64,000 bases of DNA from the NCBI RefSeq assembly GCF_947497695.1, contig NZ_CANMHM010000003.1, forward strand, positions 248,001 through 312,000. Direction: 5' to 3'. The position numbers were made by a program, and so were the translations under genes. Below the pieces are notes generated by a model. The model did not search any database and had not been told where the DNA came from. It was given only the letters and a program-made list of their open reading frames with translations. Source of the stretch: an uncultured Polaribacter sp. GTDB lineage: Bacteria > Bacteroidota > Bacteroidia > Flavobacteriales > Flavobacteriaceae. Shown piece by piece: positions 1 to 8,495 of the stretch. Position 1 is the first letter of the stretch. Each line of letters begins with the position of its first letter.

Positions 1-596
1 AAAGTACGTGTTACTAGTGTTTAAGTGATTTTTTTGATACATAAATGCAACTTTTTTGTCACGAAATCAATAATCAACGGTTCTTATACCTTTTTTTACG
101 ATTTGATACAACTAAATCATTCTTAATTTTTTCTATTGATAAAAACTGTAATTTAGTTGATTATTAGGTTTTTAAAATTACCAAATTGTCACTTCGAATG
201 GAATGAGAAGTCGCATAAAGAGGAGAACACAAAATTGAGCAACTTCATGTGATTTCTCTCTCCGTTCGAAATGATAGGATTCGTATATTTAAACTGGATT
301 TTAGTTTACCTCAAAGTCTTGTCATTTCTACCTTTTTTGGGAGAAATTACATCAGAAGATCGTACAATGTTTAGCAACTTCATGTGATTTCTCTCTCCGT
401 TCGAAATGACAGGATTCGTATAGTTAAACTGGATTTTAGTTTACCTCAAAGTCTTGTCATTTCTACCTTTTTTGGGAGAAATAACACCAGAAAAGCACAA
501 AATATTAGCTACTTTATGTGATTTTTTCCTTTTATCAAAATGACAAAACTGCTTATTAAAGTAGTATTGGTTTAAAAATCAATAAAAGAAGTCTTA
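1..596. other. intergenic region with palindromic repeats
   Basis: No convincing open reading frame. Bases 1-186 are AT-rich with nothing recognised. Bases 187-545 hold three related palindromic elements in tandem, annotated separately. The region lies downstream of the minus-strand gene at 597. Confidence 0.6.
187..545. repeat. three tandem copies of a REP-like palindromic element
   Basis: Imperfect palindromes at about 187-276, 320-411 and 455-545. Each starts with TGTCA(C/T)TTC or similar and ends with a TTCGAAATGACA-like arm; between the arms are GAGAAAT(C/T)(G/A)CAT and ATGTGATTTCTC. The last two, with their spacers, form a near-identical direct repeat with a period of about 135 bp (units begin near 238 and 373). 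The third copy has decayed at its right arm. A fourth, better preserved member of the same family lies at 24161-24247. No coding capacity or transposase is visible; these look like non-autonomous intergenic repeats. Confidence 0.75.
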
Positions 597-1565
597 TTAC
601 TCAGTTTTTTCCCAGGCTTCTCTTAAAAAAATTAAATCTTTTTTAATTCTAGCAAAAACCTCCTTTTTAGAAATTGTTATGTTTTTAAAACCTCTTTCAG
701 CACCTCCTAAATCATGCTCTACATGCAATGAAATAGGCACATTTATTTGCTGTTTTTTTAGCAAAGAAAAATAACGATTAAAATCGACCATTCCTTCTCC
801 TAAAGGCACACTTACAGGTTTCCATTTTCCTTTTACAATTCCCCATTTAAAGTCTTTAATTACTAGGGTATTTATAAAGGGTTGTATTCTTTTAAAACCC
901 AATTCCCAACTTTGTCCTCCTTCAGCAACAGCATGTCTAATATCATATTGAGCACCTATAAATTCGCCTTTTGTAGCTTCTAAAACAGGGATTAAATCCC
1001 AAACAGGAGCCCCCACATATTTACCAGAATGGTTTTGATATCCACCAATTAAACCATGTTTTTTATTCAATTTTTCTAATTCATTCGCCTGTTCTCCAAA
1101 TAACTGCTGACTTTCTGTAATTGTCTTACTTTCAGGATACTTTAACCAATCTGTTCTGTAATATTTAAAACCAAGTTTACTCGCAGTTTCTAAAACCATT
1201 TTGTTTGTAGTAGAAGTTGCATCCCAAACATTGGTACTCATTAATTTAGGATTTAAACCAAATTTTTTCATCGCATCAACAGCCTTAGGTAAATCTTCTT
1301 GTACATTTTCTGGCAGTACATGCCCTTTTCTTCTTACAGTTAAATCAAGTCCATCAAACCCAATATCAGCAGCAGCTTCAGACATATCATCATAATTTAA
1401 AAACTGTAAATGTTTAGAGAAAAGATGTACATTAATAGTGTTATTTTTTGATGAAAATAGATTCATAGAATTTTGAAAAGAAAGTAAAGGAATTGCTGCA
1501 AGTGCCGTAGCAGAAAGCTTTGTAAATTCCCTTCTAGAAAAATTTATAGTATTGCTCATGTTCAA
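597..1565 (-). CDS. secreted sugar phosphate isomerase/epimerase-like TIM-barrel protein
   Basis: A 322-residue protein of the xylose isomerase-like TIM-barrel superfamily (AP endonuclease family 2 fold). The N-terminus has a twin-arginine-like signal (SRREFTK, residues 10-16, then a hydrophobic stretch with ALAAIPLLSF), so export by the Tat pathway is likely. Barrel features include DIGFDGLDLTV near residue 65, GGYQNHSG near 175 and HVEHDLGG near 285, the last with the His/Glu/His/Asp pattern typical of metal-binding strand ends. Members of this family in Bacteroidota act on sugars or inositol derivatives, but the substrate cannot be read from the sequence. It stands alone, divergent from the SDR gene at 1700. 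Confidence 0.8.
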   Translation of the reverse strand: MNMSNTINFSRREFTKLSATALAAIPLLSFQNSMNLFSSKNNTINVHLFSKHLQFLNYDDMSEAAADIGFDGLDLTVRRKGHVLPENVQEDLPKAVDAMKKFGLNPKLMSTNVWDATSTTNKMVLETASKLGFKYYRTDWLKYPESKTITESQQLFGEQANELEKLNKKHGLIGGYQNHSGKYVGAPVWDLIPVLEATKGEFIGAQYDIRHAVAEGGQSWELGFKRIQPFINTLVIKDFKWGIVKGKWKPVSVPLGEGMVDFNRYFSLLKKQQINVPISLHVEHDLGGAERGFKNITISKKEVFARIKKDLIFLREAWEKTE

Positions 1566-1699
1566 TTTGTTGAGATGCTCTCAAATATAAGAAATAGTGT
1601 TTGAAGTTTTCTTTTTTCTGATTAATAACTTCTAAAATTAGAGAATCACTCCAAAAAGTGTCATTATCTTTGCCAACAATATATGTAGTTATCTAATTT

Positions 1700-3235
1700 A
1701 TGAGTGAGCAGAACCTAAATGAAAAAGTAACGACTTGTATTGCTACTTTACAGCAATTGTTAGCCGATACAAATCAGCTTTTTGAAATTCCAGAAGCCCA
1801 AAGAATAGCTTTATTTAAAGTTGCTGGCGAATTATCTCGTCCAAACAGAGATGAGTTTCAGCGAAGGAGAAAGGACGCTAAAAAAGCCGCAAAACGCAAA
1901 ATGATTGAAAGTGATAAACACGCTAGAAAATCAACAGGAATTCGTTCTGCAAGAGAAAATGCTATTTTTGAAGCTCCAAAATTACTGGGAGAAGCTGTTA
2001 TCAATAAAGATACACCAGAATTAGAATCTCCAAGAAACTGTTATGTCTGTAAAACTGTTTTTACCAAATTGCACCATTTTTATGATACCATGTGTACAAA
2101 TTGTGGCGATTTAAATTATGCGAAACGTTTTCAAACTACAGATTTAAAAGGACAAGTTGCAGTAATTACAGGTTCTCGTTTAAAAATTGGGTATCATATT
2201 ACCTTAATGTGTTTGCGTTCTGGCGCTACAGTTGTGGCAACAACACGTTTTCCTGCAGATTCTGCTATAAGATTTGCAAAAGAAGAAGATTATAAAGATT
2301 GGAGCGATCGCTTACACATTCATGGACTCGATTTAAGACACATACCCAGTGTAGAAATTTTTTGTAATTATATTGAGCAAAAATATGATCGATTAGATAT
2401 TTTAATCAATAATGCAGCACAAACAGTAAGAAGACCTTCAGGTTTTTATTTTCATTTGATGGAAAACGAAAAGAAACCCATCAATCAACTACCTAAATTG
2501 GCTCAGACTTTATTAAAAGATCACCAAAGTTGTTTAGAAGAATTGTCTAGTTTAAGTGTTTCAACCTCTAAAACCGATAAAAACAACGTTTTACCAGTTA
2601 CTTGGCATGGTCCAGAACCAGGAATTGGTTTGAGAAATTCAGCTGAATTATCTCAAATTCCTTATAGTTTTGACAATTCTTTACAAACATCAGAAGTTTT
2701 TCCAGAAGGCGAATTAGATGCAGATTTACAACAAGTAGATTTACGTAAAACCAATAGTTGGCGTTTGCGTTTGGGCGAAATTGAAACCACAGAAATGGTA
2801 GAAGTACAGTTGGTAAATGCAGTTGCTCCTTTTGTGTTGTGTAATCGTTTATCTAACTTAATGATGAAAGAAAACACAGGTAAAAAACATATTATCAATG
2901 TAACAGCGATGGAAGGGAAGTTTCATCGATTTAAAAAAGTAGACAGACATCCACATACAAATATGGCAAAAGCTGCCTTAAATATGTTGACACATACATC
3001 TGCTTCTACATTTGCAAAATCGGGTATTTATATGAATGCTGTTGATACTGGTTGGGTTACAGATGAAGATCCTGCAGAATTATCAAAGAAAAAAGCAGAA
3101 ACACACGATTTTCAACCTCCTTTAGATATTGTAGATGGAGCAGCCAGAGTTATGGATCCGTTAATTGATGGTATCAACACTGGTAAACATTGGTGTGGTA
3201 AATTCTTAAAAGATTATTTTCCTATTGATTGGTAG
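1700..3235 (+). CDS. atypical SDR-family protein with N-terminal Cys4 motif
   Basis: A 511-residue protein, about twice the usual SDR length. Residues 1-110 are a charged helical extension. Cys114, Cys117, Cys132 and Cys135 form a CxxC-14-CxxC arrangement that could hold zinc. A Rossmann fold follows: [10 protein letters not shown] at 155-164, where the third Gly of TGxxxGxG is Lys162, and INNAA at 236-240. Residues about 250-360 are an insertion not seen in ordinary SDRs. The catalytic YxxxK motif reads T420-N-M-A-K424, so the Tyr is replaced, and the usual Ser site lies in VTAMEG. It probably binds a dinucleotide, but standard SDR chemistry is doubtful. No partner gene adjoins it. Confidence 0.8.
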   Translation: MSEQNLNEKVTTCIATLQQLLADTNQLFEIPEAQRIALFKVAGELSRPNRDEFQRRRKDAKKAAKRKMIESDKHARKSTGIRSARENAIFEAPKLLGEAVINKDTPELESPRNCYVCKTVFTKLHHFYDTMCTNCGDLNYAKRFQTTDLKGQVAVITGSRLKIGYHITLMCLRSGATVVATTRFPADSAIRFAKEEDYKDWSDRLHIHGLDLRHIPSVEIFCNYIEQKYDRLDILINNAAQTVRRPSGFYFHLMENEKKPINQLPKLAQTLLKDHQSCLEELSSLSVSTSKTDKNNVLPVTWHGPEPGIGLRNSAELSQIPYSFDNSLQTSEVFPEGELDADLQQVDLRKTNSWRLRLGEIETTEMVEVQLVNAVAPFVLCNRLSNLMMKENTGKKHIINVTAMEGKFHRFKKVDRHPHTNMAKAALNMLTHTSASTFAKSGIYMNAVDTGWVTDEDPAELSKKKAETHDFQPPLDIVDGAARVMDPLIDGINTGKHWCGKFLKDYFPIDW

Positions 3236-3459
3236 ATTTTATTTGTGTTTTTTTTTAACAACCAAAACGCTTCACTAAAAGATATAGGAAATAGGATTTT
3301 CTCAATGAGTAATTTTTAACCGTTTTGTGCTAAATCATATGTAAAGCTCAACTATTTTTAGTTGCGTTTTTTTTATTTGTATGAATCAAACTAAAATAGT
3401 AATTTAGGGCAGTTACTTTGATGTAACATTTTTTATGAACCTTTTAAATTTATACAATT

Positions 3460-3726
3460 ATGTTGCCATACAGAACTGAAATTAGAAATTCGCCTAAAGA
3501 ACAAACCTTAAAAATCTACTTAAAAGACATCTCTTTAGGAGAAAAATTAAAGAATTTACTGGAAAACACTAATGGTGTTCGTTTGGTTGAAGTACAAGAA
3601 AGTATGAGTAGAAATAGAATGGAAGAGAATGTAACGATCTATAGAGAAGAAGGTAGTTCTATCAATACTTTAAAAGAAAAAGTAGATGCTTTTTTAGAAT
3701 CTTATTTTGAAAAAGTAGATTCATAA
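3460..3726 (+). CDS. small protein of unknown function
   Basis: An 88-residue acidic/basic soluble protein with no signal peptide or membrane segment. I do not recognise it. The predicted pattern (short strand TLKIYLKDI, helix, strand VRLVEVQES, strand NVTIYREE, C-terminal helix) would fit a small alpha/beta fold. It starts at an ATG and is followed by a 412-bp gap before the cold-shock gene. Reality as a gene rests on its clean start, codon use like its neighbours and the absence of any competing frame. Confidence 0.6.
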   Translation: MLPYRTEIRNSPKEQTLKIYLKDISLGEKLKNLLENTNGVRLVEVQESMSRNRMEENVTIYREEGSSINTLKEKVDAFLESYFEKVDS

Positions 3727-4138
3727 TCATTCAATAAATTATAAGTACTTCTTTTAAATTTGTATAGATAAAAAATGTATTTAAACTTTGTTAAAGATTA
3801 TAGGAATGGAATTTGTATAAAATTCTTTTGATACATTTGATACATTATCATATATAGAAAAATAGTAGCAAAAATCTTAGTTTTATAAATAGTGAAATTT
3901 AACTGCTACTTGCAGTATATGAAGTGTTTACATTAATATATAAATTGAAACCACAACTTTTTCTAATCTAAAAGTAATTAAGATATCAGTTAAAGATGTA
4001 TAGATTGAATTAGAAAATATAAAAATATCTTTGTAAATTAAATGAAAACGAAAAAGATTTCAATTATATAGTTGATAATCAAAAAAATGGAATCATATTT
4101 GCATAATTATTAGTAAATATAAATTTAATAACATTATT
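3727..4138. other. intergenic region upstream of the cold-shock gene
   Basis: AT-rich, with no open frame I would support. The only recognisable element is the cold-shock promoter near its right end. Confidence 0.5.
4072..4101 (+). promoter_or_regulatory. likely promoter of the cold-shock gene
   Basis: TTG at 4072-4074 and a -10 of CATATTTG at 4094-4101 (one mismatch to TAnnTTTG), 19 nt apart, which fits the flavobacterial sigma-A pattern. It would give a 5' leader of about 30 nt before the ATG at 4139. Confidence 0.5.
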
Positions 4139-4330
4139 ATGAGTCAAGGTACAGTAAAATTTTTTAACGAAACAAAAGGATTTGGATTTATCACTGAAGA
4201 AGGAGTAGACAAAGATCATTTTGTACACGTTTCTGGTTTAATAGATGAAATCAGAGAAGGTGACGAAGTTGAATTCGATTTACAAGAAGGAAAAAAAGGA
4301 TTAAACGCAGTTAACGTAAAAGTTATCTAA
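4139..4330 (+). CDS. cold-shock domain protein (CspA family)
   Basis: A 63-residue single cold-shock domain, the usual size for the family. It is a five-strand OB-fold that binds single-stranded RNA or DNA and melts RNA structure. The RNP1 motif KGFGFI (residues 14-19) and RNP2 motif DHFVHVS (27-33) are both intact, as is the opening GTVKFFNETKGFG. The ATG start follows a plausible promoter, and a strong terminator begins 22 bp after the stop, so it is a monocistronic transcript. Whether it responds to cold cannot be told from the sequence. Confidence 0.97.
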   Translation: MSQGTVKFFNETKGFGFITEEGVDKDHFVHVSGLIDEIREGDEVEFDLQEGKKGLNAVNVKVI

Positions 4331-4352
4331 GAAATATACTTTAAGTTTTACA

Positions 4353-4387
4353 AAAGGTCTATCAAGAAATTGATAGACCTTTTTTTG
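4353..4387 (+). terminator. rho-independent terminator of the cold-shock gene
   Basis: An 11-bp perfect stem (AGGTCTATCAA / TTGATAGACCT) with a GAAA loop followed by a run of seven T residues. Confidence 0.9.
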
Positions 4388-4524
4388 TGAACTATTATTT
4401 ATAAAACACTTGTAAACAAAGCTTTATATAGACAAATTATCTATATATTAAAAATTAAAAAAACAGCTTAAATTTTAATTTTATAAAAAAAAAAATTAGA
4501 AAACTAAAAATTGTTTACAAATAG

Positions 4525-4555
4525 TTGTTTATGTTAATAAAAACAATTATATTTG
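4525..4555 (+). promoter_or_regulatory. consensus promoter for a candidate small RNA
   Basis: TTG at 4525-4527 and a perfect TATATTTG (-10, TAnnTTTG) at 4548-4555, spaced 20 nt. No gene start follows; a terminator lies about 60 nt downstream at 4613-4644. Confidence 0.6.
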
Positions 4556-4557
4556 TT

Positions 4558-4645
4558 GTGTACAAAATTTTAAATAGAGATTAGGGGCTTTGTTTTTAAC
4601 GATGTACACATAAAAAAAAGCTTCAGTTTACTGAAGCTTTTTTTA
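4558..4645 (+). ncRNA. candidate small RNA of about 85 nt
   Basis: The interval between a perfect flavobacterial promoter (4525-4555) and a strong rho-independent terminator (4613-4644), with no reading frame of note. The predicted 5' end forms a closing stem, GTGTACA at 4558-4564 with TGTACAC at 4603-4609, enclosing a loop with AGGGGCTTTG. The 3' end is the terminator hairpin AAAGCTTCAG/CTGAAGCTTT. The layout (promoter, 5' stem-loop, terminator) is that of a bacterial sRNA. I cannot assign it to a family; known flavobacterial RNA motifs would need a covariance-model search. Confidence 0.5.
4613..4644 (+). terminator. rho-independent terminator of the candidate small RNA
   Basis: Stem AAAAAAGCTTCAG/CTGAAGCTTTTTTT with a short loop and flanking A and T runs. 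It lies 280 bp after the cold-shock stop, which already has its own terminator. Confidence 0.8.
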
Positions 4646-5045
4646 TGCCATTCATTTGACATTTAAGTAAAGTAAATAGCCGTGTTTTTAATAAATTATT
4701 ACGTTCAAGTAAAATAGAGTATAGAGTAATCTTGTAGAGTGATTTTTAAAAATATAATTACTTAGAAAATCAAGGCTAATTCTAATAATTCTACTCAATC
4801 TAAAATTTATAAATACAACGAATTAAAAGTGGTGTGAGTTCAATTATCATTTTTTGTAATAGTATAGTAATTTAAATATTAACAAAGAACTTTCTTAGAA
4901 TTTAGGACTTATCAAATATTTACTGAAAATATTTTGAAATACTTAGATTAAAAAAATGAATACTAAATTACTTTCATTAAAAATAGTAGGTATTTTTTTT
5001 GAATGCTAAAAAAAGTAGCATCCTTTAAAAAGGATATTAATTTTA
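4646..5045. other. intergenic region, nothing recognised
   Basis: AT-rich sequence without a credible gene. A small palindrome, ATCCTTT/AAAGGAT, near 5020-5036 could terminate the minus-strand gene that ends at 5046. Confidence 0.4.
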
Positions 5046-5684
5046 TTAAAAAGTGTGTCTTTTTTCATCAATAGAAGAGGCACCTAATAATTGATTAAAC
5101 TTTTTAATATTATTAAAATCTTGTGTAATTTGATCTGAAACAGCAATTCCAGAAATCCCTGTTTTTAAAATATCTTGAGTGTCTTTTGTGGTAATTCCTC
5201 CTGTAGCAATAATTGGAGTGTCTGTATTCAAAGCTTCAATTAATGTAATGTAACCATTTGTACCTAATTGCTTTACATTTAAATTATTTATACTTTCTAA
5301 TCTAAAAGGGCCTAAGTTTATATAATCTACTTTTTTTTCAATTAAGGTTTTACATTCTTGTAAAGTATTTGCTGAAGCTCCAAGAATTTGCCAAGTAAAT
5401 AGATACTCTAAAGCAATTGTAGCACAAAAATTTATATCTACTAAATGAACTCCATCTGCTTTTACTTCTTTGGCTATTTTATAATGGTTATTTATAATAA
5501 ACCTTGTCTGAAAATGAGATGTAATTTCTCTAGCTTCTTTTGCAAACTTTAAATATTTTTTTTCTGATGAAATTTGTAAATTTAGTTGTACTAACTCAGC
5601 ACCAGCAGCACAAGCTTTTTGAATGTTTTCTAAATGTTCTTTGGGAGTATTACCTTGAGAGATATAATGTAATTTAGGAATCAT
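5046..5684 (-). CDS. thiamine phosphate synthase/TenI-family protein
   Basis: A 212-residue TIM barrel of the ThiE/TenI family. Family landmarks are present in order: FIINNHYKIAKEVKADGVHL (canonical IINDR...ADGVHLGQ), GASANTLQE (canonical GxSxHTxxE), YINLGPF, IIATGGIT and GIAVSDQI. ThiE joins HMP-PP and thiazole phosphate to give thiamine phosphate; TenI-like members are thiazole tautomerases. Several ThiE positions deviate: IINN for INDR, and NLGPFRLES where ThiE has a GPVFPT-type Thr motif, so TenI-type or divergent activity is possible. It is not in a thi operon and no TPP riboswitch precedes it. It reads in the same direction as the DEAD-box fragment upstream, 59 bp away. Confidence 0.75.
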   Translation of the reverse strand: MIPKLHYISQGNTPKEHLENIQKACAAGAELVQLNLQISSEKKYLKFAKEAREITSHFQTRFIINNHYKIAKEVKADGVHLVDINFCATIALEYLFTWQILGASANTLQECKTLIEKKVDYINLGPFRLESINNLNVKQLGTNGYITLIEALNTDTPIIATGGITTKDTQDILKTGISGIAVSDQITQDFNNIKKFNQLLGASSIDEKRHTF

Positions 5685-5743
5685 TAAAATGTTTTATTTA
5701 TTTTAGTAGATGTAAGTATTGAAAACTATAAATTAGTCAATTT

Positions 5744-6355
5744 CTAAACAGAAACTGTTTTAGGATATTTCATAAAATAAGATTCAAAACGCTTTAAAAA
5801 AGGGGCTGTTTTTTCTGAATAAATAACATACTGACATTTATGAATACTTTGTGTAATAGCCAAAACAGCAGCATAAGCAGTTTTTTCTACTAAAAAAGTT
5901 GCATCATCAATACTTACTATCTTTAGTTGCGTTGTATTTACGCCTTCTAATAACAATAACTTATTCATAGTTTTAGGTGTTGCAATTAAAATATCTACAC
6001 CTTCAAAAATTTCAGATTTTAATAGTTCTATATGTTCTCTTTCATCACATGCATAAACCCTTAAAGTATCATACTTACAATGTTTTATAAAATTATCTTG
6101 TAAAGCCAATGCTTTTTCTGAGTTTTCTACTAAAACTAATGCTCTAGGTGCACTACCAACTTGGCTACATTTTAATTTATGTAGGGTTGTAAGTATTAAT
6201 GAGGTTGTTTTTCCACTATCTTTTGGTGCTAAACAAAAAACATTTGCCCCACTTTTTATTACAGGAATACTTTTACTTTGAAATAGAGTAGGAGTATCTA
6301 TTTCTAATACTTCTAGTTTTTCTTTTATGTAAGAATGTAATTTTTTAAAAGGCAT
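5744..6355 (-). CDS. short DEAD-box-like protein, single RecA domain
   Basis: A 203-residue protein matching only the first RecA-like domain of DEAD-box RNA helicases (about 200 of the usual 370-450 residues). Visible are a Q motif (TPTLFQSKSIPVI, Gln26), a Walker A (APKDSGKT, residues 43-50) and motif Ib (IATPKT). The Walker B reads SIDDAT instead of DEAD, and there is no second RecA domain with motifs IV-VI in this or neighbouring frames. ATP binding is plausible but helicase activity is unlikely. It has a clean ATG and no sign of frameshift, so it may be a stable regulatory paralogue, not a fragment. Confidence 0.75.
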   Translation of the reverse strand: MPFKKLHSYIKEKLEVLEIDTPTLFQSKSIPVIKSGANVFCLAPKDSGKTTSLILTTLHKLKCSQVGSAPRALVLVENSEKALALQDNFIKHCKYDTLRVYACDEREHIELLKSEIFEGVDILIATPKTMNKLLLLEGVNTTQLKIVSIDDATFLVEKTAYAAVLAITQSIHKCQYVIYSEKTAPFLKRFESYFMKYPKTVSV

Positions 6356-6671
6356 AGTATCTATAATCGTAAATAATCAATATAAAATGGGTGCAAAGAT
6401 ACAATTAAATAGCTTTATTTATTAAGGTAACAAAAGCAATTACAAAGGAAATTAAATTCTACTTTTATTTTTTTATTGATTTAAAAAAAAAGAAATTAAA
6501 CTTGATTTTAATCTTTACAACAGGCAAGCTATTCACCTTAAAAAGAACAAAATTAACTTTCTAAAAGTGCTAATAATTCTCTTATAATAGTTATAAAATT
6601 GAAGAATATATTCTATTTTTGATATGTAAATATTAGCTTAATATATAAAAAATACTTACATTATAAGCATT
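6356..6671. other. divergent intergenic region
   Basis: Separates the DEAD-box-like gene (minus) from the histidine kinase gene (plus). A TATTTTTG -10-like element lies at 6614-6621 for the kinase, but no TTG sits at the expected distance upstream. Nothing else recognised. Confidence 0.4.
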
Positions 6672-7994
6672 ATGACCAACAATACCAAGCCTACAAGTAA
6701 TTCAGAAAAAGAGTCATTTAAACAAGAAAAAGATAGCATTATAAAGAGACAACTTCGTTTTCAACAGCTTTTAATTAGTATTTCTAATACTTATATTAAT
6801 GCTGATTTATCTGATATTAATAAAATAATTAGAAAATCTTTAAAGCAAATTGGGGAGTTTGTAGATGCAGATAGAAGTTATATTTTTTATTATGATTTTA
6901 AAAAAAATACAACTTCTAATTCTTATGAGTGGTGTTCTAAAGGGATTACACCAGAAATAGATAATTTACAAGATATACCTATCGATTATATTTCTTATTG
7001 GGTAGATGCTCACAAAAAAGGTGAAGCATTTTATGTAGAAGATGTAAGCCTTTTACCAAAAGATGGTGAAAATGGTTTGCGAAATATTTTAGAGCCACAA
7101 GGCATAAAAAGTTTAATTACCATTCCTAAACTAAAAAATAACGAACTAATTGGTTTTGTAGGTTTTGACTCTGTAAAAACCGTTAATAAATATTCTGAAA
7201 CAGAAAAAGATATTTTATTTGTTTTTGCAAATATGCTTGTAAATGTTATCAAAAGAAAAGAAAATGAAGAACATATAAAATTACAAGAAAAGAAAAAAGA
7301 AGAATTGCTTATAGATCTGTCTAAAAAAAATGAAGCTCTTAATGAATATGCTCATGCAGTTTCTCACGATTTAAAAGCACCACTCTCTAATATACACACA
7401 TTAATTACTTGGTTTTTAGATGATAATAAAGAAATTTTAAATAAAAGCGATTTAGAAAATTTAGACTTAGTTTTGTTTAATGTTAAAAAAATGGATTATC
7501 TAATTAAAGGAATTTTAGATTATTCTTCTGTTGATAGATTAGAGTCTAAAGACATAAAAATTTCTATTGATTCAATAATTCAAGAGGTTTTACAAACGCT
7601 TTTAATACCCAATAACATAAAGATTTCAGTACAACCCAATTTACCAAATTTATATGGAAACAAATGGAGGTTTAAGCAAGTTTTTCAAAATTTAATTCAC
7701 AATGCTATTAAGTATAGTGATAAAGAAAATGGAGAAATAGAGATAGGCTTTACAGACCAAAAAGACCATGTTGAGTTTTTTGTGAAAGACAATGGTATTG
7801 GTATTAAAGAACAATATTTTGATCGAATATTTAAAGTTTTTACTAAGCTAGAAAGTGAAAGTTCTTCTTCTGGTATAGGTCTTTCTATAGTAAAAAAAAT
7901 AGTAAACTATTATAATGGTACTATTTGGTTAGAAAGTAAAGAAGGGTTGGGTTCAACTTTTTATTTTACACTTTTAAAGGATCAAAAAAAATAA
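6672..7994 (+). CDS. GAF-domain sensor histidine kinase
   Basis: A 440-residue soluble kinase. Residues about 45-195 are a GAF domain (KQIGEFVDADRSYIF ... LITIPKL ... GFVGFDSV). A short coiled coil (KRKENEEHIKLQEKKKEELL) leads to a HisKA domain with the phospho-acceptor His232 in HAVSHDLKAPL. The HATPase domain has the N box (FQNLIHNAIKYS), G1 (DNGIGI), F box (FDRIFKVFTKL) and G2 (SSSGIGLSIVKKI). There is no signal peptide or membrane segment, so it senses a cytoplasmic ligand or state through GAF. No response regulator gene adjoins it, making it an orphan kinase in this window. Confidence 0.93.
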   Translation: MTNNTKPTSNSEKESFKQEKDSIIKRQLRFQQLLISISNTYINADLSDINKIIRKSLKQIGEFVDADRSYIFYYDFKKNTTSNSYEWCSKGITPEIDNLQDIPIDYISYWVDAHKKGEAFYVEDVSLLPKDGENGLRNILEPQGIKSLITIPKLKNNELIGFVGFDSVKTVNKYSETEKDILFVFANMLVNVIKRKENEEHIKLQEKKKEELLIDLSKKNEALNEYAHAVSHDLKAPLSNIHTLITWFLDDNKEILNKSDLENLDLVLFNVKKMDYLIKGILDYSSVDRLESKDIKISIDSIIQEVLQTLLIPNNIKISVQPNLPNLYGNKWRFKQVFQNLIHNAIKYSDKENGEIEIGFTDQKDHVEFFVKDNGIGIKEQYFDRIFKVFTKLESESSSSGIGLSIVKKIVNYYNGTIWLESKEGLGSTFYFTLLKDQKK

Positions 7995-8064
7995 TTATTT
8001 CCACAAAAAAAGCATTTATTTAACCAGTAACTTTATGTTTTTAAATTTAAAACTGCAAACATTA

Positions 8065-8445
8065 CTAATTTTTGATGGTTGCATATTGTTTTAAAAGTTC
8101 TAAAGAAACATGTTTTAAAGCAATTGTATGTGTTGCATTTAAATCTACAAACGGAGCTACGTTAGCTTTTTCTGCTTCTTTCCATCTAGAAACGCATAAG
8201 CACCATTTGTCCCCAGGTTTTAAACCAGGGAAATTCCAATGTGAAATAGGGGTCATTAAATCATTGCCTCTGGAAGCAGAATAGTTTAAAAACTCTTGCG
8301 TAATAACGGCACAAACTACATGTGTGCCAAAATCATCTGGTGTTATATTGCAAAAACCATCACGTAAATAACCTGTTTTTGGGTTGCAAGAACAGGTTTT
8401 TAAAGGAGTACCTAAAACGTTTAAGGTTTGTTTTTTAGTTGTCAT
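8065..8445 (-). CDS. DUF2237 family protein
   Basis: A 126-residue protein with the DUF2237 pattern end to end: NVLGTPLKTCSCNPKTGYLRDG, DDFGTHVVCAVIT, EFLNYSASRGNDL, FPGLKPGDKWCLC and ATH near the C-terminus. Several Cys (including CSC and CLC) and His are conserved in the family. The biochemical function is unknown. It is 50 bp downstream of the acyl-CoA oxidase-like gene on the same strand and may be co-transcribed with it. Confidence 0.9.
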   Translation of the reverse strand: MTTKKQTLNVLGTPLKTCSCNPKTGYLRDGFCNITPDDFGTHVVCAVITQEFLNYSASRGNDLMTPISHWNFPGLKPGDKWCLCVSRWKEAEKANVAPFVDLNATHTIALKHVSLELLKQYATIKN

Positions 8446-8495
8446 TATTTTATCTCTTTATAGCTTTATAAAATAGTGTAATTCTATTTTAATTT

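Noticed and set aside
187..545. Possible CRISPR array from evenly spaced repeats
   Set aside because: Only three units, each itself a palindrome of about 90 bp, with near-identical spacers and no cas genes.
5685..5743. TPP riboswitch before the ThiE-like gene
   Set aside because: Only 59 bp of AT-rich sequence and no THI-box motifs.
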